Shown here: positions 24,391 to 32,454 of the stretch, piece after piece
Numbering within the stretch: position 1 is the first letter of the stretch
How the letters are laid out: each line of letters starts with the position of its first letter
DNA from: an uncultured Bacteroides sp.
Lineage (GTDB): Bacteria > Bacteroidota > Bacteroidia > Bacteroidales > Bacteroidaceae
DNA: 43,465 nt
NCBI GenBank assembly: GCA_944320295.1
Contig: CALUGY010000061.1
Coordinates: 1 to 43,465, forward strand
Direction: 5' to 3'
Notes under the pieces: model-generated
Seen by the model: the letters and a program-made list of their open reading frames with translations, nothing else
Told to the model about the DNA's origin: nothing
Databases searched by the model: none
Program-made: the position numbers and the translations under genes

Positions 24391-25767
24391 TTATAGTTGC
24401 ATTTCTTCCCCTTGGTAGAAGCGGAGCAACTGTATGCTGAGCACGGCCATGTATTTTGCTTGCAGCATCTCTTGTTGGGCGGCAAGCAGGTTGTTTTTCT
24501 CGGTCAGCAGTTCCACCGTGTTCTTCATGCCCACGTTGAACTGTGCTTGCACCAGGTCGTAACTGGCCTGCACACTCTTTAGCTTCTCCGTGGCGGCGGC
24601 ATATTGCTGCTGGGCGCTGTTGGCGTCGAGCCACAGGCTTTCTATGGTTTTGTAGAGTGTCTTCTGTGTGTCGAGTAAGTCCAGCTCGCTACTCATTTTC
24701 TGTAACCGGGCCTTTTGCACGGCACTTTTGGTCTGCCTGTTGTTGAAGATGGGGATGCTGATGCTGAGGCCCACCGAATTGTTCCAGTTCTGCTTGATTT
24801 GCTCGCCGAAGGTGAAGTCGTTGCCGTTGGTGTTCGTGGTGCCGATTCCCGCAGACAGGTTCAGGCTGGGGATGTATCCGGCACGGGCCACCTTGATGTC
24901 CAGTTCGGCGGTTTCCACACTGAGCTTGCCCGCCTCTATTTCGGGGCGCAGTACCAATGCCGTCCGGTAGACGTCGGCTTTCGAGGGCAAAGGAGAGAGC
25001 ACCTGCCCATCGTCCAGCGACGGGATGTACAGCTGCATTTCCTGCTCCCCTTCCAGTTCGAGCAGTTGTTTGAGTTGCAGTTTGTAGTCTTGCAAGGCGG
25101 CTTCGGCGGTTACTATCTGGTATTTGTCCGTGCTGACTTGTGCTTCCAGTTGCGCCACGTCGCTCTTGGCCAGGCTTCCGGCTTGTAGCAGGGCTTTGGC
25201 CCTCTCGCACTCGGCCAGGCTCGTTTCGAGGGTGGCGCGGTTAATGCCGACAGCCTCTGCCGCATAGAGTATCTGTATGTAAGTCTGTGCGATGCTTTCT
25301 TCAATGCTGTTCTCGCTTTCGGCCACGTTCAGTTCGGCAATCCGGTTGTTCAGGCGTTCTTGCTTCAGGGTATTCACCAGCTTGCCTCCGTTGTATAGCG
25401 TCCAGTTCATGTCCATGCCGTAGCTGCCGTTATACGATGTCTTGCTCTGGCTGCTGGTGATGTTGTCACCGCTGATGATGGTTCCGTTGCTCGTGTTGGG
25501 ACGGTTCACGATGCGCTGGCTCATGCTTCCGCTCACGCTGGGAAGCCATTCGGCCTTGGCCGTTTTCAGGTCTTCTTCCGTGCTTTGTGCACTAATGCGG
25601 TTACGCTGAATGGTTATGTTGTGTTGCAGGGCGTAGTCGATGCACGTCTGTAAGTTCCAGCAGGCAGGGAGGCTGTCGGGTGTTTGTCCTGCGTTGTTTT
25701 GTGCATTCAGCCACAGGCATGTGGCCATGCATAGGGCTGTCGCGACTAATTTTTTCTTTTTCCTCAT
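24391..25767 (-). CDS. TolC-family outer-membrane efflux protein
   Basis: The 458-residue protein has a signal peptide (KLVATALCMATCLWLNAQ) and the two repeated outer-membrane-factor domains with long alpha-helices, including CIDYALQHNITIQRNRI at the start and a second repeat containing ELDIKVARAGYIPSLNLSAG. It forms the trimeric exit duct for the MacAB-type pump. It is the first gene of the efflux operon, with a full promoter at 25829-25859, and is followed after 50 bp by the adaptor gene. Confidence 0.93.
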   Translation of the reverse strand: MRKKKKLVATALCMATCLWLNAQNNAGQTPDSLPACWNLQTCIDYALQHNITIQRNRISAQSTEEDLKTAKAEWLPSVSGSMSQRIVNRPNTSNGTIISGDNITSSQSKTSYNGSYGMDMNWTLYNGGKLVNTLKQERLNNRIAELNVAESENSIEESIAQTYIQILYAAEAVGINRATLETSLAECERAKALLQAGSLAKSDVAQLEAQVSTDKYQIVTAEAALQDYKLQLKQLLELEGEQEMQLYIPSLDDGQVLSPLPSKADVYRTALVLRPEIEAGKLSVETAELDIKVARAGYIPSLNLSAGIGTTNTNGNDFTFGEQIKQNWNNSVGLSISIPIFNNRQTKSAVQKARLQKMSSELDLLDTQKTLYKTIESLWLDANSAQQQYAAATEKLKSVQASYDLVQAQFNVGMKNTVELLTEKNNLLAAQQEMLQAKYMAVLSIQLLRFYQGEEMQL

Positions 25768-25802
25768 TTCGTATATTGATAAATTAGACTTTGTATGGGG
25801 GG

Positions 25803-25822
25803 CAGTTCTCCTCTGGGAACTG
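25803..25822 (-). promoter_or_regulatory. Hairpin at the predicted 5' end of the efflux mRNA
   Basis: CAGTTC and GAACTG pair across 8 nt at 25803-25822. The predicted transcription start lies near 25822, so the mRNA would begin in this stem. This may stabilise the message. Confidence 0.4.
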
Positions 25823-25828
25823 TCTTTG

Positions 25829-25859
25829 CAAAATTACTTTGCTTCTTGTGTCGATGCAA
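25829..25859 (-). promoter_or_regulatory. Promoter of the TolC-MacAB operon
   Basis: On the minus strand TTG (25859-25857) and TAATTTTG (25836-25829) are 20 bp apart. The start codon is 62 bp further on. Confidence 0.75.
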
Positions 25860-25937
25860 AGCGAATGGATATACGCCCTGTTTTTGTCTCCCAAACAAGA
25901 ATATGAGCCGATAAGTAGTTTTTTCTTCTGTTCCTGC

Positions 25938-25968
25938 TTGCATTTTATGTGCAAGAGCCTTACATTTG
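25938..25968 (+). promoter_or_regulatory. Promoter of the DUF4492-cydAB operon
   Basis: TTG (25938-25940) and TACATTTG (25961-25968) are separated by 20 bp, a near-ideal match. The first start codon is at 25994. The divergent efflux promoter lies about 80 bp away. Confidence 0.8.
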
Positions 25969-25993
25969 CCATGTCTCATAATCCTTATATTCT

Positions 25994-26212
25994 ATGTCGT
26001 ATACCGTGGCACGCATCTGGCATTTTTATGTGGAAGGATTCCGTGGCATGACCATAGGCAGGACACTATGGCTTCTGATCTTGGTCAAGCTATTCATCAT
26101 GTTCTTCATCCTCCGCTTGTTCTTCTTTCCCGACTTTTTGAACGAGATGGCTCCCCAGGGAGACAAGGACGGCTATGTCAGCCGGGAGTTGCTAGACAGG
26201 GCTGCCCGATAA
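25994..26212 (+). CDS. DUF4492 small membrane protein
   Basis: The 72-residue protein has one strong membrane segment (LWLLILVKLFIMFFILRLFFF, about residues 25-45) followed by the short polar tail PDFLNEMAPQGDKDGYVSRELLDRA. This matches DUF4492, a family found next to cydA in Bacteroidetes and Epsilonproteobacteria. Its position before cydA resembles the small extra subunits of bd oxidases (CydX-like), but the sequence is different and the role is inferred from context only. The promoter ends 25 bp upstream, and cydA begins 32 bp after its stop. Confidence 0.85.
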   Translation: MSYTVARIWHFYVEGFRGMTIGRTLWLLILVKLFIMFFILRLFFFPDFLNEMAPQGDKDGYVSRELLDRAAR

Positions 26213-26244
26213 TCAGTTCATTATTCACTAATAAAATAAATATT

Positions 26245-27801
26245 ATGCTTGGAAGTATCGACACTTCTTTGGTGGATTGGTCAAGGGCTCAGTTTGCACT
26301 TACAGCCATTTATCATTGGATTTTCGTTCCGCTCACATTGGGCTTGGCACTCATCATGGGTGTGATGGAGACATTGTATTACCGTACGGGGAATGAGTTC
26401 TGGAAACGTACGGCCAGGTTCTGGATGAAATTGTTCGGCATCAACTTTGCAGTAGGAGTGGCCACCGGGCTGATTCTGGAGTTTGAGTTCGGTACCAACT
26501 GGAGCAACTACTCGTGGTTCGTGGGCGACATATTCGGTGCGCCGTTGGCCATAGAGGGTATTGTGGCATTCTTCATGGAGGCCACGTTCATTGCCGTCAT
26601 GTTTTTTGGCTGGGGCAAGGTGGGCAAGGGTTTCCACTTGGCTTCCACATGGCTCACGGGCCTGGGAGCCACCATCTCTGCCTGGTGGATATTGGTGGCC
26701 AACGCATGGATGCAGAATCCCGTGGGCATGGCGTTCAACCCCGACACGGCGCGTAATGAGATGGTGGATTTCGTGGCGGTGGCCACGTCGCCCATGGCGG
26801 TCAACAAGTTTTTCCATACTGTGCTGTCGGGCTGGGTGTTGGGTGCTGTCTTCGTGGTGGGAGTGAGTTGCTGGTACCTGTTGAAGCGTCGTGACGTGAA
26901 GTTTGCCTTGGCCAGCGCCAAGGTAGCCGCGTGGGTGGGACTTTGTGCGGCCTTGCTGTCGGCTTGGACAGGCGACGGCTCCGGCTACCAGGTGGCGCAG
27001 AAGCAGCCCATGAAACTGGCGGCCATGGAGGGTTACTATAAGGGGCAGCCCGGAGCCGGACTCGTGGCCTTCGGCATCTTGAACCCGGACAAGCAGCAGG
27101 TGGGCGACGAGGCCACCGACCCTTTCCTGATGCGCATAGAAATTCCGAAGATGCTTTCCTTGCTGGCTGAACGCGATGCGGATGCCTTCGTGCCCGGCAT
27201 CGAGGACATATTGAAGGGGGGATACCCGCTGAAGGACGGCACCACGGCCCTCTCCGCCGAGGAGAAGATGGAGCGCGGGCGCAAGGCCATCTCCGCATTC
27301 GGCGACTACCGAAAGGCCAAGGCCGAGGGCGACTCGCTGGGGGCGCAGGAGGCGAAGCGCGTGCTGGACGAGAACGTGGCCTACTTCGGCTATGGATACG
27401 TGGACGATGCCGCGCAGCTGGTGCCTAACGTGCCCCTCACCTTCTACGCCTTCCGCGTCATGGTGTTGTTGGGCGGTTACTTCATCCTGTTCTTTATCGT
27501 CGTGCTGTATGTGTTGCACCGCAAGGACCTGTCGCGCATGCGCTGGCTGCAATGGGTGGCGTTGTGGACCATACCGCTGGCTTACCTGGCTTCGCAGGCC
27601 GGATGGGTGGTGGCCGAGTGCGGCCGTCAGCCGTGGGCCATACAGGACATGCTGCCTACGTGGGCGGCGGTGTCGAGGCTGGACACGGGGTCGGTGCAGA
27701 CCACCTTCTTCCTGTTCCTCGTGTTGTTCACGGTGCTGCTCGTGGCCGAGGTGCGCATCATGCTGAAGGCCATCAAGAAGGGGGCGGAGCCTGGAGAGTG
27801 A
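26245..27801 (+). CDS. cydA: Cytochrome bd quinol oxidase subunit I
   Basis: The 518-residue inner-membrane subunit carries the hemes. Candidate heme ligands are His24 (AIYHWIFVPLTLG) and His191 (NKFFHTVLSG). Conserved acids Glu104 and Glu112 (LAIEGIVAFFMEATF) lie on the proton path. The family signature GWVVAECGRQPWAIQDMLPT is near residue 455. The periplasmic quinol loop holds a charged insertion (ALSAEEKMERGRKAISAFG). The enzyme reduces oxygen to water with quinol at high affinity and supports nanaerobic growth in Bacteroides. I start at 26245 (MLGSIDTSLVDW) because the longer frame runs through the DUF4492 gene. Confidence 0.96.
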   Translation: MLGSIDTSLVDWSRAQFALTAIYHWIFVPLTLGLALIMGVMETLYYRTGNEFWKRTARFWMKLFGINFAVGVATGLILEFEFGTNWSNYSWFVGDIFGAPLAIEGIVAFFMEATFIAVMFFGWGKVGKGFHLASTWLTGLGATISAWWILVANAWMQNPVGMAFNPDTARNEMVDFVAVATSPMAVNKFFHTVLSGWVLGAVFVVGVSCWYLLKRRDVKFALASAKVAAWVGLCAALLSAWTGDGSGYQVAQKQPMKLAAMEGYYKGQPGAGLVAFGILNPDKQQVGDEATDPFLMRIEIPKMLSLLAERDADAFVPGIEDILKGGYPLKDGTTALSAEEKMERGRKAISAFGDYRKAKAEGDSLGAQEAKRVLDENVAYFGYGYVDDAAQLVPNVPLTFYAFRVMVLLGGYFILFFIVVLYVLHRKDLSRMRWLQWVALWTIPLAYLASQAGWVVAECGRQPWAIQDMLPTWAAVSRLDTGSVQTTFFLFLVLFTVLLVAEVRIMLKAIKKGAEPGE

Positions 27802-27846
27802 ACCCGCCTGCCTGTTAGTATTAACCCATAAACGAATCGTACTACA

Positions 27847-28971
27847 ATGACTGTTACCATACTTCAACAATACTGGTGGTTCATCGTCTCCCTGCTGGGG
27901 GGGATACTGGTGTTCCTGTTGTTCGTGCAGGGGGGGAACTCCTTGCTGTTCTGCCTGGGCAAGACGGAGGCGCAACGCCGCACGATGGTCTATGCCACGG
28001 GCCGCAAGTGGGAACTGACGTTCACCACGCTCGTCACTTTCGGGGGGGCGTTCTTCGCATCCTTCCCCTTGTTTTACAGCACCAGCTTCGGCGGGGCCTA
28101 CTGGCTGTGGATGCTCATCTTGTTCAGCTTCGTGCTGCAGGCGGTGAGCTACGAGTTCCAGACCAAGGCGGGCAACTTGCTGGGCGTGAATACGTACCGT
28201 GCCTTCCTGGTGTTGAACGGCGTGATGGGACCCGTGCTGCTGGGGGCGGCGGTGGGGACGTTCTTCACCGGGTCGGACTTCGTGGTGGACAAGGCGGCGC
28301 TGACCGATGTGGGCATGCCCGTCATAAGCCGATGGGGCAATGCCTGGCACGGCCTGGAGGCGCTGGCCAATCCGTGGAACGTATGCCTGGGGCTGGCCGT
28401 GTTCTTCCTGGCCCGCGTGCTGGGGGCGCTCTACCTTATTAATAGCGTGGCCGACGGGGACTTGTGCCGCCGCTGCCGCCGTGCGCTGTGGGCCAACGCG
28501 GGGCTGTTCCTCGTCTTCTTCCTCGCCTTCGTGGCGCGCCTGATGGTGGCCGACGGGTTCGCCGTGCGGCCCGGCACGGGCGAGGTCTTCATGGAGCCTT
28601 TCAAGTATCTGCACAACCTGCTGGCCATGCCCCTGGTGCTGGCCGTCTTCCTCGCGGGCGTGGCGGGCGTGCTGTGGGGCATAGGGCGCACGCTGTGCAG
28701 GCTCGCCTTCTGCCGGGGCATATGGTATGCCGGGGCGGGGACGGTGCTTGCCGTGACGGCCCTGCTGCTGCTGGCCGGGTACAACGATACGGCCTACTAC
28801 CCTTCGACGGCCGACTTGCAAAGCTCGCTCACGCTGGCCAACAGCTCGTCCAGCCCCTTCACCCTCGAGGTGATGGCCTGGGTGAGTGTCCTCGTGCCCT
28901 TCGTGCTGGCCTACATAGCCTATGCCTGGTGGAGCATCGACCGGCGGAAGATTGGGGAGGGGGACTGCTGA
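27847..28971 (+). CDS. cydB: Cytochrome bd quinol oxidase subunit II
   Basis: The 374-residue partner of CydA has about nine membrane helices. It starts with YWWFIVSLLGGILVFLLFVQGGNSLLFCLGKTE, a form of the N-terminal CydB motif, and contains FQTKAG near the fourth helix. It folds like CydA but lacks most heme ligands. The gap to cydA is 45 bp. GC content is high, with strong G/C preference at third codon positions, unlike the next genes downstream. Confidence 0.95.
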   Translation: MTVTILQQYWWFIVSLLGGILVFLLFVQGGNSLLFCLGKTEAQRRTMVYATGRKWELTFTTLVTFGGAFFASFPLFYSTSFGGAYWLWMLILFSFVLQAVSYEFQTKAGNLLGVNTYRAFLVLNGVMGPVLLGAAVGTFFTGSDFVVDKAALTDVGMPVISRWGNAWHGLEALANPWNVCLGLAVFFLARVLGALYLINSVADGDLCRRCRRALWANAGLFLVFFLAFVARLMVADGFAVRPGTGEVFMEPFKYLHNLLAMPLVLAVFLAGVAGVLWGIGRTLCRLAFCRGIWYAGAGTVLAVTALLLLAGYNDTAYYPSTADLQSSLTLANSSSSPFTLEVMAWVSVLVPFVLAYIAYAWWSIDRRKIGEGDC

Positions 28972-29011
28972 GCGTTATAAAGCCCTTTGCAATATACCTC
29001 GCCTTTGTCTC

Positions 29012-29090
29012 GGTAGCTACCTCGGCCGTCTCTTGGTAGCTACCTTGACATCCACTTGGTAGCTACCTCGGCACCCTCTTGGTAGCTACC
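29012..29090. repeat. Palindromic 4-unit array, family 3, copy F
   Basis: Four perfect copies of GGTAGCTACC have centres at 29016.5, 29039.5, 29062.5 and 29085.5, exactly 23 bp apart. Linkers follow a loose pattern TCGGC...CTCTT. The array starts 40 bp after the cydB stop. The core is unrelated to the other two families, but the four-unit layout is the same. Confidence 0.92.
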
Positions 29091-29109
29091 TCGGGAAAAT
29101 AAAATTTGT

Positions 29110-29234
29110 GATGATAGTAAATCGTTGTAATACAGTATATTATTAAATTGATGAGCTTCGCATGAGTCCGGCATGGTTCAAAGCCGGACAAGTAGCCAGC
29201 CTTTGGTGGAATGAACACCAATGGCAGTTTTTTT
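29110..29234 (+). ncRNA. Structured 3' region or small RNA after cydB
   Basis: The stretch contains hairpin TCCGGC/GCCGGA (29167-29186) and a terminator hairpin GCCtTTGGTG/CACCAAtGGC (29199-29225) followed by seven T (29228-29234). It could be the end of the cyd mRNA (about 260-nt 3' UTR) or an independent RNA. A TTG inside the last unit of array F lies 19 bp before a weak AAAATTTG box. I cannot match it to a known RNA family. Confidence 0.4.
29199..29234 (+). terminator. Terminator downstream of cydAB
   Basis: GCCtTTGGTG (29199-29208) pairs with CACCAAtGGC (29216-29225) around 7 nt and is followed by AG and seven T. Confidence 0.75.
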
Positions 29235-29309
29235 GATTGATATATTAGCCTTGTGTTAGTTTTGTGTTTTTTTAACGCTTTATCAGAATGTAATAAATTA
29301 TTTAAATTA

Positions 29310-29317
29310 TACATTTG
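29310..29317 (+). promoter_or_regulatory. -7 box for the gene at 29366
   Basis: TACATTTG fits the consensus and lies in very AT-rich DNA, 48 bp before the first candidate ATG. No good -33 TTG is present. Confidence 0.5.
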
Positions 29318-29365
29318 TAAGCGTGATTAATTTTATCCGTATTGCTTTTGACATGTTTCATTAAA

Positions 29366-30655
29366 ATGCAAGATATGATGAGAAAGAAAGTGAACAACCC
29401 AATTTGGGGCTTGTTTTTTTTGCCGGTAGCTTTTGCTTTATGCTTTTCCCCGGGGAATATGCAAGCTCAAATTACATTCGGTGAAAAAAAGGAGCCTGTG
29501 GTGGAGGAACAGGAACACCCGACTGTAGTTCCTTATGACAGTACTTATCTTTATGTTAAAGTTCCGGCCCAGATTGAAGAATATAAAAAGTACATCGGGC
29601 AGCAACTTTTTTTGCTTGATTTTGACGAAACCAAGGAGTGGGGAAAGCAAATTTTGTTGACACGGCCGGTGGAAAGCCGGATGATACTGCCTTATTATAA
29701 GGGAAGCCAGAATTCGGAAACCATTGTTCTTACCGATTGTTATAAACCGATATTGGAAGGAAATGGACTTAACTGGAGTTATTACATGAAATGCAAAAAG
29801 GAAGACATCGTCAACAAATATTATGAGATAATCGATGTCAAAAAAGGCAGTTCGCTGAATCTTGAACCCGTTAAACTTCCCATTAAAGCGAAAAGAAAAG
29901 TCGGGAAAATCTTGAAATCCGCGTGGAGAGACGCGGAGCCGCATCTTAATTTGACTTATATGAGACATGAACCGTATGTATTTGTAATGAAAGAAACAAG
30001 CAGCGGTGATACGGTTTATACAGGGAATCCGGAAAGATTCCTCATTGTGGGGGGCTTTGTCAAGATGCAGAAAGAATGTATCGGGAAATATTATGTGAAG
30101 CGTGCAGGAAGTGATGCCGAAACAGGGGTCAAGGAGAGGTGGAAATGTACCAATGTGACTGTGATTGACAATGAAGTGAAGTATGTCCTTCAAAAAGAAG
30201 ACGATGCTGAAGAGACAGTAGAACTTCCCTGGAGATATGATTTCAATGGATCATATAGTGATTGGATCTCGGAAACGGAATTTGACAAACGCGTGAGTGA
30301 GTTGCAGGCCGAAGCCGAAGAACGTGAGAAAAAACGCTTGCTGGCAGAGCAGGAGCGTAAAAGGGAAGAAGCAGAAGCGGCGAAAGAACAAGCCAGGCGG
30401 GAAGCGAAAAATCAAGCCGAAAAGGAAGCACGCAAGCAATCGCTGATCCGCAAATACGGGCAAGAGATGGGGCTGAAAGTGTTTGAAAGGAAGCCTGAGA
30501 TTGGAATGACAGAAGAAATGATTAAAGATATGGGGACAGGAGTTTTATGCATAAGTACAGATGAGACCGATGGTAGGATTGAGAAGATATATACCACTTG
30601 GTCGCATTATATTGTCCTTGTCAACGGCAAGGTTGTCAGGATAACGTCTCATTGA
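29366..30655 (+). CDS. Secreted protein of unknown function with charged coiled coil
   Basis: The protein has about 429 residues from ATG 29366, with ATGs at 29375 and 29378 equally possible. A signal peptide (NNPIWGLFFLPVAFALCF) ends near MQAQ. The body (about residues 30-300) is of no family I know. It is followed by a strongly charged coiled coil (EAEEREKKRLLAEQERKREEA and onward, about 45 residues) and a small C-terminal domain, KVFERKPEIGMTEEMIKDMG to the end, which resembles the short repeated beta motif of envelope proteins. Codon use is AT-richer than in cydAB or the MATE gene. The lipoprotein gene follows after 33 bp. Confidence 0.75.
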   Translation: MQDMMRKKVNNPIWGLFFLPVAFALCFSPGNMQAQITFGEKKEPVVEEQEHPTVVPYDSTYLYVKVPAQIEEYKKYIGQQLFLLDFDETKEWGKQILLTRPVESRMILPYYKGSQNSETIVLTDCYKPILEGNGLNWSYYMKCKKEDIVNKYYEIIDVKKGSSLNLEPVKLPIKAKRKVGKILKSAWRDAEPHLNLTYMRHEPYVFVMKETSSGDTVYTGNPERFLIVGGFVKMQKECIGKYYVKRAGSDAETGVKERWKCTNVTVIDNEVKYVLQKEDDAEETVELPWRYDFNGSYSDWISETEFDKRVSELQAEAEEREKKRLLAEQERKREEAEAAKEQARREAKNQAEKEARKQSLIRKYGQEMGLKVFERKPEIGMTEEMIKDMGTGVLCISTDETDGRIEKIYTTWSHYIVLVNGKVVRITSH

Positions 30656-30688
30656 TAGTTTCATTCAATTAATTAATATGAAGTGCAT

Positions 30689-31681
30689 ATGAAAAACAAG
30701 AATCTTATTGGAAGTTTGTTATTGGGCCTGTGTGTGACTGCAATGTTCTCTTCTTGCGGGGGCTCAAAAGTAGCCAAGAACCTTGACGGTTCATGGAAAA
30801 CAGAAGTTAAAGTGAAAGATAAGGACGGAACGCTGCAAAACCGTGCCTTGGAGTATGTTTTTAACCATGATGAGGAAGTATCGTCTGGAGGAAGTTTTAC
30901 AGAGAAATTCGTCCAACCGATGTCCCACCAAGACGGCTCAATCATCATGGAGTGCAAGGCAACGGTAACCGTCATGGGCAATTGGAAGGTGGCAGACGAC
31001 AACCTCTTCTTATCCTACAATCTTGCTTCGCTTGACGTGAAAGTTGAAAACCTTTATTTTAAGATACCCGAAGGAGTGGACCTTGGCGTTACGGAGTTTG
31101 AGCTTAACGAGACGGACATACTCGACAGCGAGTTGGGCGAGGAGGAAATGCGCAAAGCCGCCTACCAGTCGTTGTACGAAGATTACAAAAGCCGTAATAA
31201 TGAGAGCCAGGACGGAGCCTGCTGCCGCAAGTTGAAAGTCGAAGGCGGCAAAACGTCTTTTGAGATGAATGAACTGGGAGAGGTTGAACTGACACGGATA
31301 GGCGGCGGTAAAGAGAGCGGCGACGCTTCAAAAATTGTTGGGAAATACGTATGTGAAGGTGCACCTCTCCCGGAAGTTTATGAATTTAAGCGAGATGGCG
31401 ATTTTGTAAAAACACTCGATTCTCCTCTGGGAAAAGCCAAACAGACCGGGGAGTGGACGTTTGACGGCAAGACTTTGAAAATCAAATATACCTCCGACAT
31501 GTCATTTGAATCAGATGTTTGGAGCGAAGAGGAATTGGAAGGAATGAATGAAGGACTTGGCTCTCAGGCGCAAGGAACGGAAGATGTATTTGAATTGATG
31601 AACTTCGTCGAGGATGGCATGGATATGGCTATTTCCGGCAATAATAACCTCATCGTCAAATTCAGAAGAGTGGAGGATTGA
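30689..31681 (+). CDS. Lipoprotein of unknown function with lipocalin-like halves
   Basis: The 330-residue lipoprotein has signal peptide KNLIGSLLLGLCVTAMFSSC and then GGSK. Two segments start like lipocalin-type beta barrels: LDGSWKTEVKVKDKDGTLQNR near residue 32 and IVGKYVCEGAPLPEVYEFKRDG near residue 218, the latter followed by GEWTFDGKTLKIKY. This is a resemblance in strand pattern, not a confident family call. The middle is acidic (NETDILDSELGEEEMRK). It probably forms an operon with the secreted protein before it. An alternative GTG at 30683 adds two residues. Confidence 0.75.
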   Translation: MKNKNLIGSLLLGLCVTAMFSSCGGSKVAKNLDGSWKTEVKVKDKDGTLQNRALEYVFNHDEEVSSGGSFTEKFVQPMSHQDGSIIMECKATVTVMGNWKVADDNLFLSYNLASLDVKVENLYFKIPEGVDLGVTEFELNETDILDSELGEEEMRKAAYQSLYEDYKSRNNESQDGACCRKLKVEGGKTSFEMNELGEVELTRIGGGKESGDASKIVGKYVCEGAPLPEVYEFKRDGDFVKTLDSPLGKAKQTGEWTFDGKTLKIKYTSDMSFESDVWSEEELEGMNEGLGSQAQGTEDVFELMNFVEDGMDMAISGNNNLIVKFRRVED

Positions 31682-31751
31682 CAAAGTTTCGCCAAAGACA
31701 GGTTGTCATATCAAGTTTTGAATTGTATTTAACTCATATAAATAGAAGATT

Positions 31752-32237
31752 ATGCCATATTGGAAAAAAGCATTTCACAAACGGACGGGTGTTTATTATC
31801 CCCAAACCATTGTACAGGGCAAACCCGTAGAAACCAAAGAACTGGCTGAAGAACTAGCCTTTGTATCCACCGTGTCCAAGTCGGATGTCAATGCTGTGTT
31901 AGGCGACATAGCCCGTGTGATGAACACCCTCATGGCCAATGGTAAGAGTGTGCACATTGACGGCTTGGGCTACTTCCGCTACGTGCTTGATACGAAAGGT
32001 GTGGAAAACTTGGATGACTTTGACTTCGACAAACAGGTCAAAGCCGTGCGTGTACAGTTTACTCCCGAACGCGAGAAAAACAGCAGTGGTTCCTACACCC
32101 GCGCCTTGGTGGATACCAAGAAGTTGGAGTGGATAGAGCTGGGTGCTAATGCCGAAGATCAAGACTCTTCGCAGGGAGGTTCAGACGATGGGGAGGAGAC
32201 CGGTGGTTCCGGTAACGGTGAAGGTACGTTGGGTTGA
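31752..32237 (+). CDS. HU-like DNA-binding protein with acidic Gly/Ser tail
   Basis: The 161-residue protein matches Bacteroidetes HU-like proteins (HU-HIG type): YPQTIVQGKPVETKELAEELAFVST, DVNAVLGDIARVMNTLMANGKSVHIDGLGYFRYV, then a beta arm. The last 30 residues are acidic and low in complexity (EDQDSSQGGSDDGEETGGSGN). HU proteins bend and coat DNA. The long N-terminal extension and tail distinguish this group from classical 90-residue HU. It is 70 bp after the lipoprotein gene and has no clear own promoter. A weak terminator-like AGAAG/CTTCT hairpin follows at 32324-32340. Confidence 0.85.
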   Translation: MPYWKKAFHKRTGVYYPQTIVQGKPVETKELAEELAFVSTVSKSDVNAVLGDIARVMNTLMANGKSVHIDGLGYFRYVLDTKGVENLDDFDFDKQVKAVRVQFTPEREKNSSGSYTRALVDTKKLEWIELGANAEDQDSSQGGSDDGEETGGSGNGEGTLG

Positions 32238-32421
32238 TCCCATTCCGAATCATCTCCACAGAGAAAGGGCCGGTCATGTTATTTTGTACGGAGTGAAGGG
32301 CTTTCCGATGGGCTTGTACCATGAGAAGGCTCTTCTATTTTTCTGTATATATTGCTCCGCCTTGTCGTTCAGAGCGTGACCGAAAGCTTTTGTTTAGTTC
32401 TAATGCCATGCAATTTTTTCG

Positions 32422-32429
32422 TACCTTTG
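32422..32429 (+). promoter_or_regulatory. -7 box for the MATE-dinB pair
   Basis: TACCTTTG lies 25 bp before the ATG at 32455. The nearest TTG upstream (32390) is too far for a standard spacer. Confidence 0.55.
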
Positions 32430-32454
32430 CCCCCGTTTTCAGGATTAGACGATT

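Noticed and set aside
26281-28821. Minus-strand open frame of 846 codons opposite cydA and cydB
   Set aside because: It is a shadow of the GC-rich cydAB codons: the product is rich in His, Gln, Arg and Gly with no recognisable domain, and cydA and cydB are certain.
29150-29190. Hammerhead ribozyme suggested by TGATGAG in the region after cydB
   Set aside because: The required CGAAA and the three-stem arrangement around it are missing.
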